A DNA stretch of 64,000 nt, from contig CM060731.1 of NCBI GenBank assembly GCA_030704615.1, positions 31,496,001 to 31,560,000 on the forward strand, written 5' to 3'. The number at the start of each line of letters is the position of its first letter. Position 1 is the stretch's first letter. The stretch comes from Takakia lepidozioides (lineage: Eukaryota > Streptophyta > Takakiopsida > Takakiales > Takakiaceae). Made by a program: the position numbers and the translations under genes. Below, piece after piece: positions 33,290-44,464 of this stretch. The notes below the pieces were generated by a model, which was not told the DNA's origin, searched no databases, and saw only the letters and a program-made list of their open reading frames with translations.

Positions 33290-34790
33290 GTTTTTGTGTA
33301 ATTTTTTTTCCTTAGACTGGCCTTTTCTCTTGAAGGTTTTTCCATTTTCCCACCATATATATATTTCTTTTCCTTTTTGTTTTTTGTTTTTGCCTTGTGT
33401 GTTTTATCTACTCTTGAAGTCTTTGTTTTTTTTTTTCCTCCTGAAGTTCTGACTAATTTCCACATGATGCATGGTTTTTCCATTCCCCCACTTGTAATGG
33501 TTTTGTTGCCTCTGTCTCTCCGGGACAGAAACTTTCCATCATGTTGAAGTCAATGGAGAAAATGTGGTCAACGGACCTTACACCGTGTCAAGAGTATGAT
33601 TGGTGTAAGAAAAACTCTTAAGTATAAACCATGTGGCAGCTTATCAAAATTGTTGATTCAATGGACAAAGCCTCTCGCAGTTTGCGGCTTCTTCCCCTCA
33701 GTGTAGTGATAAAAAATTTCTGGAGCATTTCAACTGATATCTTGATTCCCTCCAAGATTGTCCCGTAGTAGTGTCCATTTCTTCTTTGTGTTGTTTTCTA
33801 TGCTAATTGTATGAGTTACATGCAAGAATTATGTTTCCCACGTTATTCCAATGAACATGCTCAAGAGTCATGCTCTAAAACCTATGGATATGAGCGAATT
33901 TGTCCCCATTAAGCATTCTATAAACATCACTAAAAGCGCCCAACATGTATGTGGCTAGCACATTTATCTGCTTGTAGTCATGCAGAACTAAAGTCTCTTA
34001 AGAAAATCCTACAAGTTACACACAAGTTATAGCGTACTGTCATATATTGGGCCACGATGCAAAATAAAGAAAAAGATGAGAGAAATTGAAATGAAATAAA
34101 GAGACAACCAGTGTCTGGATCTTTGTCTTCTTGTTCTCTGTATGCACCTTATATCTTAGAATTTATCATATATGTCCACTGTCTTTTAGTGCATCACGAT
34201 CGTGCTGCCTTTTTTATCAAATAAAAAAACTCCAATGGACATTTCCCTTTCATGGATAATATTTTACCGAGTCTTCCTAATAGTGCTCATTGTATCTCAT
34301 GTTTGTTGTGAAGAACCTCATAATGTGGGATCCTCCTTACGATTGAACCATTCGTGCATTAATCTCATGTTAGTGTTTAAATAGATTTTCCATTGTGCAA
34401 GACAATACTTCATGAGGTATGTTTCTCCATATAAGACATTGTCGGCGCCCTTCAGGAAAACCGTGGAGGTTTCATTATTCAAGATTCAAATCTTTAGCAA
34501 ATTGACGGCCACTTACTGTGCATGGATGTTGTTCATGCAATATTTATTTTATCACACGTGAAAATTTATCTCCCTAATTTGTTGGTAGCATTGGGAACTT
34601 TATACACACAATTTCAACTTCCAAGAAGACCACACAGGATTTTCGAAGGAGTGCATAAGTGCTCTCTGATGTCCTCCACTTCTAATAATATTTTCCAGCG
34701 ACAACCATGTCTTCTTCAAGAAACCTAGTGCCTCACGCATCAATAAAGCTCTTTTTCACGGCATGAAGAGGCCGGGAACAACAAATGACT
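33290..34790. other. AT-rich intergenic sequence, nothing recognised
   Basis: T-rich near 33300-33440. Short frames only, without family signatures or convincing splice structure. Confidence 0.45.
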
Positions 34791-34830
34791 TAGAAGTCCA
34801 CCCCTGCTTCATTGCCAGGCTCCTCAGCAT

Positions 34831-35184
34831 TCACTGCAAAATTATCGTCAATCTCAATGCAGGAGGCAAGGTAATTACCGTTGATCCCAAACTTTCATTC
34901 TGAACTTCAAAACTGTAGTTCTCAGTATCCAAGCCTGGAGCATTATCTGCACATAACGCATTAAAGAGTCGTTCTTCTTCTGTTAGATAGCCATAAGGAT
35001 AGTTCTCACTTCTGTTAGTACCTGTTTCTTGCTCACTTGACGGAGTCTCATGCTTTATGTTGTTGTGTAGTTGTGCTGGAATAGCTAGTTCCACATTGGT
35101 GCCATCTGGATGTAGGAATAGTCGAGGATCGGTTTCGTATGACGCAACGTGTTCTCTTGTAGCAAAGATGACACAGACGTGCAA
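34831..35184 (-). CDS. Uncharacterised possible exon
   Basis: A 117-codon minus-strand frame with an acidic, protein-like composition (YGYLTEEERLFNALCADN). Near its end a second frame (INGNYLASCIEIDDNFAVNA, to a stop near 34796) looks equally coding-like, suggesting a frameshift or a splice at GTAATT. No family recognised. It lies just outside the palindrome array at 35.6 kb, so it may be host sequence flanking the two-gene transposon. Confidence 0.35.
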   Translation of the reverse strand: MHVCVIFATREHVASYETDPRLFLHPDGTNVELAIPAQLHNNIKHETPSSEQETGTNRSENYPYGYLTEEERLFNALCADNAPGLDTENYSFEVQNESLGSTVITLPPALRLTIILQ

Positions 35185-35638
35185 AGGCCAAACTTCTGTG
35201 TAGAGCTAGCTTAAACTGTTCAAATATGTCTTTTTAAATCAAAAGAGATCGTGAATGTCTGGATCCCTGCCATGATGAGTGCTCTTGTGCGTAAAATCCA
35301 CCACCGCAATCAATACATCAGCAGGGAAATTTATGAGACATTCCTTGAATTGTTTGTCTTCCCATCGAGCAGCAAATTGTGACGAATAAAATACTGGAGT
35401 TTAGGCTTCAAACACCAAATGCATTCATGGGGTGGCGTCCGCGTGTACAAGAGAAAAAACAACGACGCTACCGCGTGAGCGTGTGAGCATACGCTCACAC
35501 AACGATGACATGGCGTGAGCCTGGTCCAGGTCATGCCACGTCACCACAAAGAAGGTAAGCCTATAACCGTGGAGCCTCCAACTGCTGATTTCACCACATG
35601 AAGGTGAAACGGATGAAGGGTTTCGGCTTTCCTGGAGT

Positions 35639-35875
35639 TCAACCTTCTGTTAACAGGAGCTTCATTTCCTAGAACTGAAATGAACGTTGTGTTAACACGA
35701 GGTTGTTTTCCTGGAACAAAAATCAACTTTGTGTCAACACGAGGTTGATTTGAACATCTCCAAATCAACCTTGTGTTGACACGATGTTGTTTTCTTAGAA
35801 CTAAAATCAACCTTGTGTTGACACAAGGTGGATTTGGAGAACTTCAAGTCAACCTCGTGTTAACACGAGGTTGAT
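35639..35875. repeat. Array of six ~28-bp palindromes at 41-43-bp spacing
   Basis: Units start at about 35639, 35681, 35722, 35763, 35806 and 35848. Each is an imperfect palindrome with half-site ATCAACCTTGTG around GTTGAC, GTCAAC or GTTAAC, separated by 13-15 bp AT-rich linkers. About four DNA turns separate unit centres. The same palindrome (GCG variant) recurs singly or in pairs at 40577-43564. The array lies about 200 bp beyond the transposase stop codon. Confidence 0.9.
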
Positions 35876-36076
35876 TTGATCATCTGTATATCTGAAGGTA
35901 GTTTCTTGTGTTTGCTAATGAAAAGAGAATGACAAACCAATGCGACAAATGCGTTGATACACGCATAGCGAAGATGTTAGAGGACATACATTGAGAGACA
36001 CTGGACTTGAACAGTCATTCCATTACAAGTTGTAGTCAAGGAAAACACAGATTTCTTCATGTCAAGTGCATGTTGT

Positions 36077-39000
36077 CTATGGGCTTGTATCCCGCTGTAG
36101 AAGTGTGTTGACTTCGTTGAAACTCATAGTGGCTTGGTGAATGAAGAAGTCACGCTTTGGATCACAAACCATCATTCTCAAGAAGACAAAGTAAAGATGC
36201 TTGCACGGTATGAACTTCCCTCTTTTTCCCAAACTACTTGAAAGCATACCAACAAAATCAGGACAGGTACAATTGGGAAAATTGGAAACACTAATGTCGT
36301 ACGTCCTGTCCTGCAGCGCAGGTGCGGATGAGATCATGGTGAAGACCCGACCATACCCTGGATCAGGCACTTCCATTGTTCCCACAACACGAGCGTGAAG
36401 CATTCTCGCGGACGTGATTTTGCCGTAGTGTTCTGCGGTTGGAGGGAATCGTCGAACCAGCTTCCCATTCCGTCTGGTTGGCCACAGGTGAGCGTCAGGC
36501 GGAGGTACCCATGAACCGCTTGAACTTGAAGCACCTCCACGTGCAATGGAATGTCTGGCTAGGGAGAACCCCGCCTCTTCCAGCATTGCGATCTCTTGGT
36601 GAGTGAGACCTGTGCCCATCTTCACAGGCCACACGGTTGGTGGAGTAGGCTTCCTCACCACGGAGGGCCTCACTGTCCCATGCACACATCTCCCGCAATC
36701 GTCAGCGTAGAACCAGAACTTGTGGTTCTTTGCCTCCATAAGGAAGAAACAAACCAGTGAATGTAGGAGCTACAGTGCGTTCTTTGCCTCTGGATATTAA
36801 TGATGTACATTTTTCATGATTTGTGGCCCTGATTGCCGCGCATTTCACACGCGATCCAACTTGTGCGTTCTATATGCCAAACCTCGTCCAAGTACATCGA
36901 CTCCATTACATGCCGCACCACGTTCTGGTCTTCAACCATTGCAGTGACAGTGCTTGATGCAGGGGTCCGGTCTGGGGCTGAATGGCCCTCACCTGTGGAT
37001 GTTCCGCAATTCCATCTCTGATCCAAGGGAAAACGTGGCGTGGCGCTGACCCTGTCCGCCCTATGGGAATCTGCATCCTATCCGGGAGGGGTGTCCAATT
37101 TCCGTTTGCAAGACCCGAATCTCTCTTCGCCTACCAGATGGGGAACTCTACCCACGAGAGGGGTGCCATCTGCACATATGCTCAGTGCCCGTGCTATTTT
37201 GCTGGGATCCCCCGATCTTCTGGCTGCCTGCAACATCAACTTGCTCCTGTCCGGGCCTTTGCCACCAAGGCCACCCCTCAAGAATGACCTGTATCCTGGT
37301 TTGCTGCTGCAGAGCACGGATAAGGTCATCGGCCGTGGCCGCATACAAATCTCTTCCCTTTCCGCCGGATTGCTGCAACCAGGCATTGTGCACTGTCTCC
37401 GCTAGATTGCAAAAAGGCATGTCCGCCATCTCCTCAATGGACATATGCTGCATGGCAAAAAAACACAAAGCCGATATTAGGATGGGGACCCTGAAAGACA
37501 TATCCGAAGCACCCAAAGGAAGGTGGATGCAAACCGCTCACCGTTGTCATGGCCGCTCTCCACTGTCGGTAACGGAAGTGCCAAAATGTGAACCAGTCTT
37601 CCAATGCCCTCATGCTATCCTCCGATGCCGCTCCAGATGAGTATCACCAGGCACGAATTTTCTGGAACAATGTATTCGCTTCCCCCATAGTTTTGCCGTT
37701 TTTGTACTGTTTGCACAGTTGACGATGCATACTCTGCATATCTGGCTTGATGTCTGCCTTTGTGTGTTTGTCCAGGGATTGTGTCCAATGGAAAAGACCT
37801 CTCTTCCAGGCATTGGCACTTTTGGATCTCCCGTCCCGAACACAATGCGGACAACGTTGAAGTTCGCTTGAGCACTGTCGGCCATGAAACCAACAAAATT
37901 GGGAGATGGGAGACCATTGGAGGCCATAACATGAATGAGAGCTTCCCACATGAGCTGCTGTGAAACTATGTCCTCTGACTGCATGTCACACACTGCAATT
38001 GTTATGACACGCTGGTACACAGGGTCGTAAACATGACATGCCATTGTCGTCCAGTCTTTAACCCTCTTGACGTGATCGAACATAAGGAAGCAGTTGCCAA
38101 GATCGCCACCCTTTTGCATACGTTTAACCAGGCTGACTCCGCTGCCCTCACCTTTTGTGGACATTTTGAACATGAATACTTTCCTGGCTCTTTGTCCCGG
38201 AAAAACGTTGTCTTGGATGTAGTCGTACATGCTCCTTTTCTTCAAATCCATAATATTGTCCATATAACCTCGGCTCCCAGAGCCCATTCTTAAAGCGTTC
38301 ACCTGATTCCTAATGTTTGGAGAAGTCAATGTCGAGAAATGGTCCATAACAATGTCCAAAGCTAGTCCCTCCAGTTTTCCTCCACCCGAATCCAATGCAC
38401 ACAGAATACGGCTTTCCAGAAAGGACTTGCTCGCCCCCATGGCAATTGTTGTGAAAACCAAAATGGACACAGGCTCTAGTCAGGGTTTTGAATCGATGCA
38501 CCACATAGTACATTCTGGCGCCACACAATGCAAGGCAGCAAGGTGGTAGCCTACAAAACTTGCACACAAAAGTGTTATTGCATGGTGGTGTCACCCCAGG
38601 CTTGATTGGATTCTCAGTGACACCATCCCATTCGCTTTGGTTTTGCACACCTGACAGTGCGAAGTGTCTGCATTTCAGGTGCCCATTACAGACTGTTCTC
38701 CTGAATACGAGGTTGTCATGGTTGTGAATATTGGAGGTTTTTGTGCGGCACCAAGGGTGCCTATCGTGCTTTTTGTCCATTCCTTCCATGATACTGGAAA
38801 TGCCCCCCATGCGACCCGGAGGAGGCAGCTCGAAAACAACATTACCATCAAAAGATTCCGGCAAGAATGCCACCCTCTGAACATTGAAAGTGCTCTAGTC
38901 AATCCCCCTCAACTCACTCTTGAATCGTGTCATCCCACCCATGGCTTTCAGTTTGGGAATGACACTGGTGATCTCCTCTACATCTGCTTCCTGATGTGGA

Positions 39001-39374
39001 CATGGCTGATCCACGGGTGGTATTTCACAGGCGTCATCGGAGGATGAGTCCGAAAGCTCAACTACAGTGTCAACGGTACTTGACTCCTTCTTGACAACCA
39101 TGGGTGTTTTCTCCTGGGCCACTAATGCTGCCGTTCCAAGAGTAAGGAACGATCCTGCAGACTGTCTTCGAGGAGCACTGAGCACCCTGTATCTACCTGG
39201 AGGCACTCTCCATTGTGTGGTTGGTGCAGTATGCAAAGGTTTCTGGAACGCGTACTTGAGCAATTTTCCATTGGCATCGTACACTTCCCTCCCAAGGAAT
39301 AGAGTTCCATTTTGCACAGGGTGGTCATCACTGAAGAAGTCCGTGTCAAGGGAGCCCATGGCTTGGGAGGCCAT
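36077..39374 (-). pseudogene. MULE-type transposase with SWIM zinc finger, multi-exon, broken
   Basis: Minus-strand gene. Exon 1 (39374-37542) holds an N-terminal part with an acidic EL-SDSSSDDA stretch, a zinc/FLYWCH-like block (KKHDRHPWCRTKTS, then GHLKC, ARMYYVVH, TRACVHFG) and a MULE catalytic-type block (KDWTTMACHVYD, AVCDMQSEDI, FVGFMADSAQANFNVVRIVF, FHWTQSLDKHTKADI). An intron follows at 37541-37448 (GTGAGC..TGCAG), then an exon with MPFCNLAETVHNAWLQ and DLYAATADDLIRA. The last exon (about 36745-36077) has the SWIM finger NCTCPDF..FIPCKHLYF. Breaks: TAG at 38895, frameshifts near 38480, 37950 and 37300, and TGG to TGA near 37655. It would cut and join element DNA; this copy is dead. 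Confidence 0.8.
37448..37541 (-). other. Intron in the MULE-type transposase gene
   Basis: Donor ACG then GTGAGCGG, acceptor TTTGCCATGCAG, 94 bp. The flanking exons read on in the family's expected order. Confidence 0.6.
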
Positions 39375-40045
39375 CTGTCAATGTTGCTTCAAAGCGCACA
39401 GTTCTTAGTCCAATGTTGCTTCTGATTGCAGGTTGTACTAGAGTGGAATTTTTGGGCTGTATACAAGACGTCCTTACACACAATTGCAGGTGTCGCTCTC
39501 ACATGTAGGTCTCCTAACGCGGTTCGGCACATCAAATGTGTGGACATGCGAACCAAGTGAATGGTCACAGATTACCCAAATGCGGAGTGGATAATGTCAG
39601 CCCCAATTAAAGAATCCAACTGTTTTTTCACAGGTGTACCACCAGTGCCTTGGACAACGAATTCCACAATTTTGACTGATAGAGCCGCCATTTGGCTGTC
39701 ATGTCAGAGAGGCCATATGAGGTGTCCATTTCCATTCAATGTTAACGGCAACTGCACCGCTATACAACTGTACCAACTGCACATTCCTTTGAAACATCCC
39801 AAAAGCGGATACCCAATAATGAACTTTTGCGGATGAGAGGTCGACCTGAACGAATTTCGGTGGATGAGAAACAAATGATTTCCGGCGATATTCATAACGG
39901 ATAGTTGGACACGTGTCCGCCATGCATGTGGAATGAGCATGTGGCACTTAGGTCGTTTTGAGCGATCAGCTTGGCGTGGATGGCCTTGCGGTGAACCTCT
40001 CGTAGTGCATTTTTTTTCCTTCTTCTCCTTCTTCTCATTGCAACC
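39375..40045. promoter_or_regulatory. Divergent intergenic region between transposase and second gene
   Basis: About 670 bp separate the two head-to-head genes, so it probably holds both promoters. I see no full palindrome of the array type here, only half-site-like words (GCAGGTTG near 39430, CAACCTTGG at 40041). A pyrimidine-rich tract and CTGCAG at about 40010-40056 could be a splice acceptor, so a 5' exon of the plus-strand gene may lie inside this region. Confidence 0.45.
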
Positions 40046-40424
40046 TTGGATTCTGCAGAGTCGGTGATCCCATCCCGAGGGAGAAGAAAGCGTCGAAGAA
40101 CACTTTATTTCACATCAAACAAGCAAAGGGCACGCGCTAAGGAGAGGATGAGGAAGGCGAGACGGGAACTTAGAATGGGAGAAGAAACCTCCGTCGGAGA
40201 TGAGGACGAAGGGCAAAACCCGAGTCTACAACCACAGTTTGGAGAGGAAGGCCTTGAAGCGATTCCGGAGGCGACCGAAGAGCAACCTCCAATAGAGGGA
40301 GGGGAGGACGAGGAAGTCAGCTGGGCTCGGGAGGAAGCGGTGCGAGTGGAGGACCAGGTCATGAGAGAGCAGGGAGGAGAGAAGGACGCGGGAACGCTCC
40401 CGTCTACCGCTGTTTCCCACCACC

Positions 40425-40980
40425 GGGACCTGCTTGGCAGCATGCTGCCTCCAGACCTCACGCAGTTGAATGCCTTTGGAGCATCATCAAGTGCAAAGAA
40501 GAAACCAGAGGTGGTTATCAACCCTCTTTTGCCATTTTTTTTTTTTGGTCTGTTCCATGCTAAGCAGAGAGGTGACATCAACCTTGCGTCAACGCAAGGT
40601 TGATGTCGACCTCCAAAGTGTATGTTTGGGCACGAAACGAGGCAGATGCAACACTCGAATCAACCTTGCGTTGACGCGAGGTTGATTTGTGTGCCTCTTA
40701 TGTTCATTCCCACCTCCCGGATCTGCTTGGCAGCATGCTGCCTCCAGACCCCATGGAAAAGATGAATGCTCCCGATGCATCATCAAGTGCCAAGAAGTAA
40801 GCAAAGGTTGTAGTCTCTTTTTGTGTTTGTTGAACGCCAAACTGAGAGCTCGACATCCACCTTGCGTCAACGCAAAGTTGATCTCAACCTCTAAAGTGTA
40901 TGTTTATGAAGGTGAAACGAAGCAGATGCAACACTCGAATCAACCTTGCGTTGACGCGAGGCTGATTTGGATGCCTCTTC
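40425..40980. repeat. Tandem duplication of about 278 bp spanning an exon end and two palindromes
   Basis: 40425-40702 and 40703-40980 align: GACCTGCTTGGCAGCATGC against GATCTGCTTGGCAGCATGC, then CATCATCAAGTGC and two palindromes in each unit (starts 40577/40659 and 40855/40939). The second unit preserves a strong donor, AAGAA then GTAAGC at 40797, that the first unit lacks. So the true exon 1 end may use the second unit. Confidence 0.75.
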
Positions 40981-41083
40981 TGTTCATTCCCAACATCCAA
41001 AGTCCCGTGTCATGAACTGCAAGGTAGGGAAAGTTGATTATGTACAACCCCATCAATCAACCTTGCGTCAACACAAGGTTGAT
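40577..41083. repeat. Five palindromes in intron 1 of the second gene
   Basis: Starts at 40577, 40659, 40855, 40939 and 41056, each about 28 bp, half-site ATCAACCTTGCG. The copy at 40577 is a perfect palindrome. Spacing within each duplicated unit is 82-84 bp, twice the 42-bp period of the array at 35.6 kb. Confidence 0.9.
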
Positions 41084-41802
41084 CCATGGGAGCTCAATCT
41101 GTCACTCACAGGGATATTCATTCTTTGCAGAGGAGAAGAAAAAGGAAATCCGTGGGGGGAGATGTGGCAGTGGCAGAAGGTGATGGTGAGGAAGACTCAT
41201 TTGAGGAACACTATGAAGATAAGGCCAAGGAGGTTATGGGTGGGTAGAAAGTGAACTCCTCGAAGGTGATTCTGTCGATGGAGGTTCCCGGCAGAAACCT
41301 AGTTACCCCACTATGCAGGATGATCTCTATGCCCGCGGTTCGACCTGCATTGAGGAACGACATCACGAAGTTGAAGAACGATTTTGTTCACGGCTATATT
41401 AAGGGATCTGCAGTGTTCTATGTATCCACTCCATGTGAGCATGGCACCTTACGCCGCGTAAGGTTCCTCCTCTCTCTCCTCCAGAGGAAGGCACCGCCAC
41501 ATTGTGAACACGAAAGGAGAGGAGTGTCTTGTAACAGAGGACATAGAGCAAAGTTGGGATGCATGCTGGCGGGATGTAAACAGGGAGTTCGAGTTTAAGC
41601 TGTCCAAAAAGGCTTCGACAAAAGCATTTTTGGGAAAGATGTTTTTTGTTTGGGATGGGAACCATAGACTGCTTGCCTGGATGGATTACATTTCAAGCTT
41701 ACACTCGGACGAGATCGAATGGCACTGGAGCGTGGTTTCCATGGTACTCGACCACAAAGGACGTGTCACGCAGCTCTTGACAGCCATGCATGACATAAAC
41801 AA

Positions 41803-41880
41803 GTAAGTTACCAATCTTGTTCCCACCCGATCTGCGTTTTCACAATTCGAAATCATCTTATGAGTTGAAGGTTTTTTCAG
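41803..41880 (+). other. Intron in the second gene
   Basis: AA then GTAAGTTACC ... GGTTTTTTCAG, 78 bp. Joining gives NKSNETSHVTTNLC without a frame break. Confidence 0.7.
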
Positions 41881-43028
41881 GTCCAATGAAACCTCCCATG
41901 TGACGACCAATCTCTGCCACACTCTATTCCGTATCCAGAAGATAGGGATGATGCCACTGGAGTCATTCACGAACGTGCTCAGTCCTCAGCAAATGAAGAG
42001 GTGTGCTGAAAAGAAGACAAGCACATGGTACAGCCTGACAAGGGAGGCTTTTCTTGACTACATGTACATGGTAAGCTTCTTTGTTTGTTGCTAGTGTAAA
42101 TTTTATCAAGAAACACCAGTGTTTGATCCTTTCTCCCTGTAATGTATGCAGCAAGAAATAACAGAGACTGGCTTGAAGGTGAAAGCAGAGTACTATGCTT
42201 CCACACAGAAGAGCAGAGGTCTGCAACTGGGCTTGAGGACATTATGAGATACGAGATGAACAATCAAAGGAAGAACCTCATGAGTGCGTTCAACAAACAA
42301 ATCCGCATAGCAGATCCAAGTCTTGGCACGGAATTTCTGGAGCAGGTGAAAGCACATTATGACAAGTATGGCTCCAAGCCAGAAATGACCCAAGAGAAAC
42401 TGCATCGCCTTTCCATATCAATGGTGGACAATGCAACCAAAATCAGGTGGTTGGAGATCTGGAATTCGGATCCACTTGTGAGAGACACCAACATGTTCCC
42501 AACTCCTGAGAGGGATTCGAAGACACAAGCAATAAAAGTTGTTAGCGACCACACATTCGACCAGTGGCTACACAAAGCAACCTTCTGGAGCCAGGTAAGG
42601 CATTCACAAAACCCTTTTCAAAGGATTGTGCACATTTGTACTCTCTCCCAAATTCTTATGATCTTTCTTGCTGCAGTTGGAAAATCGAGCGGTGGTTGCA
42701 CTTGGGGAGTCAATGGCAGACTACAAAATCCAGATGGCTTGCCCCCGGATCACACTGGAGGCCTATATCAGGAGATGGAAACTCGCTATCTGGAACAACT
42801 GCTTCTTCAGGGAGTTTGAGAGAGACAAAGGAATCTCCAGATCCTACGAATTCAAAAACCAATAGAACAGCGAGCAAGCAATGAAACGAGTGTTGTACAA
42901 GTGTGACCTCCAAGAAACAAATGTGGTACTAGAAGTGTATGTTTCAGTATTCTTGTGTCGTGTTTTCTATGGAGAATTATGAATATGCAGGTTTTGAGGG
43001 AGGTCTGAGGGCTCTGGACGTGCAGCCG

Positions 43029-43564
43029 AGCAACATTGTGTTAACGCAAGCTTGTATCCCGGCTGCCACGCCACTGTCTTGATCTTCATGTAGATGTGGT
43101 TTTGGTTTCACTTTCCTGTACCTGGGGTATCCAATGACGTCGTTTTCTGCATGTTAAAGTGCAAAAACCGCAAGGCAAATCAACCTTGCATCAACGCAAG
43201 GTTGATGAAGGGCCAGGCTATGTAGGTCTTCCTGTATTCTTGGACTGTTGTTTGCTGTCGTGTCCAGTTCCCCTGCTGCCAGGATGAACATAAAGTATGT
43301 TTGGAGTGAAATGCTGTTTAGTGCTTACACTGTACCACCAAACAGCCTTGCGTTGACGCAACGTTGTTTGACGGTATGGATTGCTAGAAATGTCCCGCAT
43401 AAATAGCCCGATTTCCATACAATTGTAGGAAAGTTAAAGTTATCAAATATCATGGACAGGTGTTTCCAGCAGAGGTACAAACAGATCTTCGGATGGTTGT
43501 TTTTTAGCATTGTTTTCCATTTCTTCTGTTCATGAAAACAACCTTGCGTTGACGCAATTTTGAA
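43029..43564. repeat. Four palindromes beyond the second gene's 3' end
   Basis: Starts at about 43029, 43179, 43340 and 43537, spacing 150-200 bp. Those at 43179 and 43340 are near-perfect; the outer two have decayed half-sites. They mark the probable right side of the transposon. Confidence 0.85.
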
Positions 43565-43649
43565 TTCCGCTTGTCAATCAAGAAAAAGCTTCTTTCTCTC
43601 ATGCCTTTTTTTCGACATGATTGTTTGCATTGAAAAGTGCTAGAAGCTC

Positions 43650-43970
43650 TGTGAAATCATCGCAGGGAATGATCCGGTGTATAACTTGTCGGAATATGCA
43701 AAAGATGGGATAAGGGCTGCGATTGTTGCCCTAGATTTTGGTGACTTGAATAGGTGAGCATCTGACATTGATTCATTCACACATAATCTTGCATTTGCAT
43801 TACATTCATTTGCTCGAACTTGCATTCATTGCCTCCATATGCATGCAAAGTGAGACAAATAGTTTGGCCTATCTGAGCAGTAGGCCAGAATACTTGCAGT
43901 TTACTCTTCGAGATGTCAACGATGAAGCTCTGAAGAGGGACTTCGTTGCGAAAGTTCGGATAGCAGAATA
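43650..43970 (+). CDS. Candidate 3' exons of an unidentified gene
   Basis: Two coding-like segments: about 43652-43752 (EIIAGNDPVYNLSEYAKDG, then AAIVALDFGDLNR, followed by GTGAGC) and about 43852-43970 (LAYLSSRPEYLQFTLRDVND, then a TAG). They could be the last exons of a host gene interrupted by the transposon or extra transposon exons. No domain recognised. Confidence 0.35.
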
Positions 43971-44300
43971 GAATATGTTTTGCATATTTTACAGCAGCCA
44001 TTATTTATGTAGGGGTCTTCTAGTGTGCCACAATGCTTTATCCATCAATGCATAAGTTTGCAGATGTAACAAAATAGGCCGTAGAAACTCCCAAGTCTTG
44101 GGCACAATCCTAGTCAGTTTTTTGTTCAAAGCAAGAACGATAAATGCGAGAATCCTGGGGCCACCCTGGAGGCTGATTAATTAGGGGAGGGGCTGACCAT
44201 GTGCATGGCAATCACTCTCCACAGATCAGTTTTATGGATGATGCACCCCACACTAGTTAGCATCCTCCGCTTTCTTGATGTTCGTTTGAGAAACGTCTCG

Positions 44301-44463
44301 CAAAATTGGAAGAACTGAAGCAACAACAGCAGGAAGATGGCTTCCATGAAAGCAGTGAACCGGCAACAGTAGGAAGAGATCTCCAGGAATACCAAAGATA
44401 TAGGAGCGCTGCACAAGATCAGACTCCGAGAAATCATCAAGAATGCATGAGGGATGGTTGCTG
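44301..44463 (+). CDS. Candidate exon, glutamine-rich
   Basis: An open frame without ATG reading LEELKQQQQEDGFHESSEPA, then YQRYRSAAQDQTPRNHQEC and a TGA. The composition is protein-like; no family known. It may be a terminal exon. Confidence 0.25.
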
Positions 44464-44464
44464 A

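Larger units (their letters stand above)
40046..42865 (+). pseudogene. Second transposon gene: basic N-terminus, ParB/Srx-like DGNHR motif, spliced
   Basis: Exon 1 (about 40046-40510) codes a basic start (RGRRKRRRTLYF, KQRARAKERMRKARRELR) and then an acidic tail. Exon 2 is 41131-41802, exon 3 41881-42070, exon 4 42152-42594 and exon 5 42677-42865. The introns after exons 2-4 have clean GT-AG ends, and phases agree except that exon 4 needs a frameshift near 42210. Exon 2 has a TAG at 41245 and a frameshift before 41504. Exon 2 encodes FVWDGNHRLLAWMDYI (41645 on), resembling the D-G-x-H-R-x-x-A motif of the ParB/sulfiredoxin superfamily, then SVVSMVLDHKGRV and LLTAMHDINK. Total about 640 residues. 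No homologue named; function is inferred. Confidence 0.6.

Noticed and set aside
35639-35875. CRISPR-like array of palindromes with 13-15-bp spacers
   Set aside because: Spacers are too short and related to one another, and the units vary; this fits protein-binding sites better.
40105-40581. 158-codon minus-strand frame rich in Ser
   Set aside because: Shadow of exon 1 of the second transposon gene (basic and acidic codons read in reverse).
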